Shown: positions 61,187 through 64,000 of the stretch, one piece after another
Layout of the letters: each line of letters opens with the position of its first letter
Numbering within the stretch: position 1 is the stretch's first letter
Source: Streptomyces olivochromogenes
GTDB taxonomy: Bacteria > Actinomycetota > Actinomycetes > Streptomycetales > Streptomycetaceae
Direction of reading: 5' to 3'
Assembly (NCBI RefSeq): GCF_001514115.1
Contig: NZ_KQ948452.1
Location: 722,460-786,459, forward strand
Length of the DNA: 64,000 bases
Notes under the pieces: model-generated
What the model was told of the DNA's origin: nothing
Database searches by the model: none
What the model saw: only the letters and a program-made list of their open reading frames with translations
Made by a program: the position numbers and the translations under genes

Positions 61187-62439
61187 GCGCCCCCACGAAC
61201 GGCCCCGTGACCGACCGCTACACCGTGATCTCCGCGGACTGCCACGCCGGAGCGGACCTCCTGGACTACCGGCCCTACCTGGCGAAGGAACACCACGAGG
61301 CGTTCGACGCGTGGGCGGCCACGTACGTCAATCCGTACGAGGACCTGCTCGCCGACACCGCCGACAGGAACTGGAACTCCGCACGGCGCCTGGCGGAGCT
61401 GGAGGAGGACGGCATCGTCGCGGAGGTGGTGTTCCCCAACACCATCCCGCCCTTCTTCCCGTCGGCCGCCCTGATGGCGCCTGCCCCCACCGCCGAGGAG
61501 TTCGAACGGCGCTGGGCGGGCCTGCGCGCCCACAACCGCTGGCTCGCGGACTTCTGCGCGGCCGCTCCGGGCCGCCGCGCGGGTGTCTTCCAGATCCTCC
61601 TGAACGACGTGGCGGAGGCGGTGAAGGAGATCAGGTGGGCCTCCCGGGCGGGCCTCAGGGGCGGCCTGCTGCTCCCCGGCACCCCACCGGGCTCGGGACT
61701 GCCCGAGCTGTACTCGTCGACGTACGACCCGATCTGGGCGGTCTGCGAGGAGCTGGGTGTCCCCGTGAACCACCACGCGGGCTCGGCGTCCCCGCCACTG
61801 GGCGAGGAACCGGCGGCCCGCGCGGTCTTCATGGTCGAGACGACCTGGTTCTCCCACCGCGCGCTCTGGCACCTCATCTTCGGCGGCGCCTTCCGCCGCC
61901 ACCCGGGCCTGAAGCTGGTGCTGACCGAGCAGGGCTCGGGCTGGATCCCCGGGGTGCTCGACATGCTGGACTACTACCACGGGAGGCTGTCGGCGGCGGC
62001 GAAGAGGTCGAAGAGGTCGACGGCGGAGTCGAAGTTCGGCGCGGGACTCGCCGAGTCGATGGGCAAGGGCCCCTCGGACGTCTGGCGGGACAACTGCTTC
62101 GTCGGCGCGAGCTTCATGCGCCCGCACGAGGTGCCGCTGCGGGCGCGGATCGGCGTCGACAAGATCATGTGGGGCAGCGACTACCCGCACGACGAGGGCA
62201 CCTACCCCTACTCCCGGGAGGGCCTGCGCTGCGCGTACGCGGGCGTGCCGCGCGAGGAGGTCGCCGCGATGGTCGGCGGGAACGCCGCCCGGGTGTACGG
62301 CTTCGACCTCGACGCCCTGGACGCCCTCGCGGCGAAGGCGGGACCGACCGTGGCGGAACTGGCCGAACCGCTGACGCGACCCCCGGCGGACGCGACGAGC
62401 CCGGTGTTCGCGCGGGGAGCGTCAGTACGGGTCTGGTGA
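61183..62439 (+). CDS. Amidohydrolase-2 family protein (second of a pair)
   Basis: A 418-residue paralogue of the preceding gene product: ISADCHAGADLLDYRPYL near the N-terminus, VPVNHHAGSASPPLGEE, and DKIMWGSDYPHDEGTYPYS as the metal aspartate region. The two share overall layout and the DCHAG/GSDxPH signatures, so they probably arose by duplication and may form a heterodimer or act in sequence. GTG at 61183 overlaps the previous stop. Confidence 0.88.
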   Translation: MSAPTNGPVTDRYTVISADCHAGADLLDYRPYLAKEHHEAFDAWAATYVNPYEDLLADTADRNWNSARRLAELEEDGIVAEVVFPNTIPPFFPSAALMAPAPTAEEFERRWAGLRAHNRWLADFCAAAPGRRAGVFQILLNDVAEAVKEIRWASRAGLRGGLLLPGTPPGSGLPELYSSTYDPIWAVCEELGVPVNHHAGSASPPLGEEPAARAVFMVETTWFSHRALWHLIFGGAFRRHPGLKLVLTEQGSGWIPGVLDMLDYYHGRLSAAAKRSKRSTAESKFGAGLAESMGKGPSDVWRDNCFVGASFMRPHEVPLRARIGVDKIMWGSDYPHDEGTYPYSREGLRCAYAGVPREEVAAMVGGNAARVYGFDLDALDALAAKAGPTVAELAEPLTRPPADATSPVFARGASVRVW

Positions 62440-62463
62440 CGCGCCGGGTGGCATCCTCCCCGT

Positions 62464-63174
62464 GTGACCGTACCCATGCACGACGAGGCCCACGAAGGCA
62501 CCCTCGGCTCCCGCCTGAACTGGCTGCGGGCCGCGGTGCTGGGCGCCAACGACGGCATCGTCTCCACGGCGGGCCTCGTCGTCGGCGTGGCCGGCGCCAC
62601 GGACGACCGCTCCGCGCTGCTCACGGCGGGCCTCGCGGGGCTGCTGGCCGGGTCCATGTCGATGGCGGCGGGCGAGTACGTCTCGGTCTCCACCCAACTG
62701 GACTCCGAGAAGGCCGCCCTGGCGCTGGAGCGACGCGAACTGCGCGAACAGCCGGATGCCGAACTCGAGGAGCTGACCGAACTCCTGGAGCAGCGCGGCC
62801 TGACCCGCGAGGTGGCCCGCGAGGCGGCCGAGCAGCTCACGGAACGCGACGCCCTGAAGGCCCACGCGCGTGTGGAACTCGGCATCGACCCCGACGACCT
62901 CACCAACCCCTGGCACGCGGCCTGGGCGAGCTTCCTCTCCTTCACCGTGGGCGCCCTCCTCCCCCTCCTCGCCATCGTCCTGCCACCGGCGGCCTGGCGC
63001 CTGGGCGTCACCGTGCTCTCGGTACTGGCCGCCCTGGTCCTCACCGGCTGGCTGAGCGCCCGCCTGGGCTCCGCGAACCCGGGCCGCGCGGTACTGCGGA
63101 ACGTGGGCGGGGGTGCGCTGGCGATGGGGGTCACCTATGCGGCGGGGGTGCTGTTGGGGGCGGCCGGGGCGTGA
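62464..63174 (+). CDS. VIT1/CCC1-family iron/manganese transporter
   Basis: A 236-residue membrane protein of the VIT/CCC1 family. The signature LGANDGIVSTAGLVVGVAGA begins the first helix, MSMAAGEYVSVSTQLDSE is the second, and a central cytoplasmic helical domain (Glu-rich, about 90-145) is followed by three C-terminal helices. The family exports Fe2+ or Mn2+ from the cytoplasm. It may follow on the amidohydrolase operon (24-bp gap). An ATG at 62476 is an alternative start. Confidence 0.9.
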   Translation: MTVPMHDEAHEGTLGSRLNWLRAAVLGANDGIVSTAGLVVGVAGATDDRSALLTAGLAGLLAGSMSMAAGEYVSVSTQLDSEKAALALERRELREQPDAELEELTELLEQRGLTREVAREAAEQLTERDALKAHARVELGIDPDDLTNPWHAAWASFLSFTVGALLPLLAIVLPPAAWRLGVTVLSVLAALVLTGWLSARLGSANPGRAVLRNVGGGALAMGVTYAAGVLLGAAGA

Positions 63175-63184
63175 CGAGCGCCGA

Positions 63185-63214
63185 GCGGACATCTGCCGGG
63201 CGGACATCTGACGG
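63185..63214. repeat. 15-bp tandem duplication after the VIT gene
   Basis: GCGGACATCTGCCGG (63185-63199) and GCGGACATCTGACGG (63200-63214) are adjacent and differ at one base. They begin 10 bp after the transporter stop codon. Confidence 0.8.
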
Positions 63215-63336
63215 GCATCGGTCCGGACCTGTCGGCGCTCTTGGCGGAGATCACCAATAAGCAAGCGCGTACCCTCGGTAATACTTGTGGGTAACAACGT
63301 CTAGCCGCGGCCGAGCCGCGGTTCTACGGTGCATCC

Positions 63337-64000
<664 letters not shown>

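Overview
The window is a stretch of high-GC chromosome from a Streptomyces (or a very close actinobacterial relative). The signs are very GC-rich codons with G/C third positions, many GTG starts, stop and start codons fused as ATGA or GTGA, a complete ectABCD operon, a LAXTG sortase substrate, the Streptomyces nucleoid protein Gbn, and the dispersed 'CGCAGTTCCCCGCGCCCCT' type intergenic repeats. From memory the gene order resembles the S. coelicolor SCO1838-SCO1875 core region, read in reverse; this is recall, not a search. No phage, IS, CRISPR, rRNA or tRNA was seen. The gene at each end of the window is cut off.

Layout. 1-8.7 kb: end of a purine permease, a PBP, an acetyltransferase-IclR pair divergent from a ketoglutarate semialdehyde dehydrogenase with a palindromic operator between them, then small enzymes (DUF1349, GNAT, FrnE-like thioredoxin-fold protein, class V PLP enzyme). 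8.7-12 kb: ectoine/hydroxyectoine operon ectABCD on the minus strand. 12-18.7 kb: repeat-filled intergenic region, class V aminotransferase, a polar amino acid ABC transporter operon with a near-consensus promoter, an amidohydrolase, and a LAXTG surface protein.

19-37.4 kb: cobalamin biosynthesis. A cobalamin riboswitch near 37.25-37.42 kb precedes cobD-cobQ-cobN-chelatase(I/D fusion)-cobO-cobB-cobI, nearly all coupled by overlapping stop/start codons. A convergent ZIP-family metal transporter then separates this block from cobM-cobL-cbiG/cobJ-cobH-cbiX-cobC. The set mixes aerobic-type (CobN) and anaerobic-type (CbiX, CbiG) functions. 37.5-39 kb: phosphate transporter with a small membrane partner and a PHO-box-like promoter.

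39-48 kb: GH25 lysozyme, class II aldolase, alpha/beta hydrolase, a conserved protein with an apparent 1-bp frameshift, VOC protein, zinc peptidase, PQQ-like protein, and an ABC-F ATPase preceded by a 7-codon, probably leaderless, upstream ORF. 48-49.7 kb: gbn, with six GATC sites packed upstream, then an enoyl-CoA hydratase. 49.8-53 kb: Asp23/AmaP-type envelope cluster. 53-57.9 kb: atypical SDR, GH15 enzyme, SURF1 protein, zinc ribbon, DEDDh exonuclease with a likely BRCT domain. 58-62.4 kb: a compact uncharacterised operon (acetoacetate-decarboxylase-like protein, SDR, two related amidohydrolases). The window ends in a VIT/CCC1 transporter and a truncated membrane di-iron hydroxylase.

Most notable beyond routine annotation: dispersed genomic repeats that sit in frame inside cobB and an asp23 gene; the GATC array at gbn; the leaderless peptide before the ABC-F gene; and short tandem duplications that recur at gene 3' ends, often including the stop codon.
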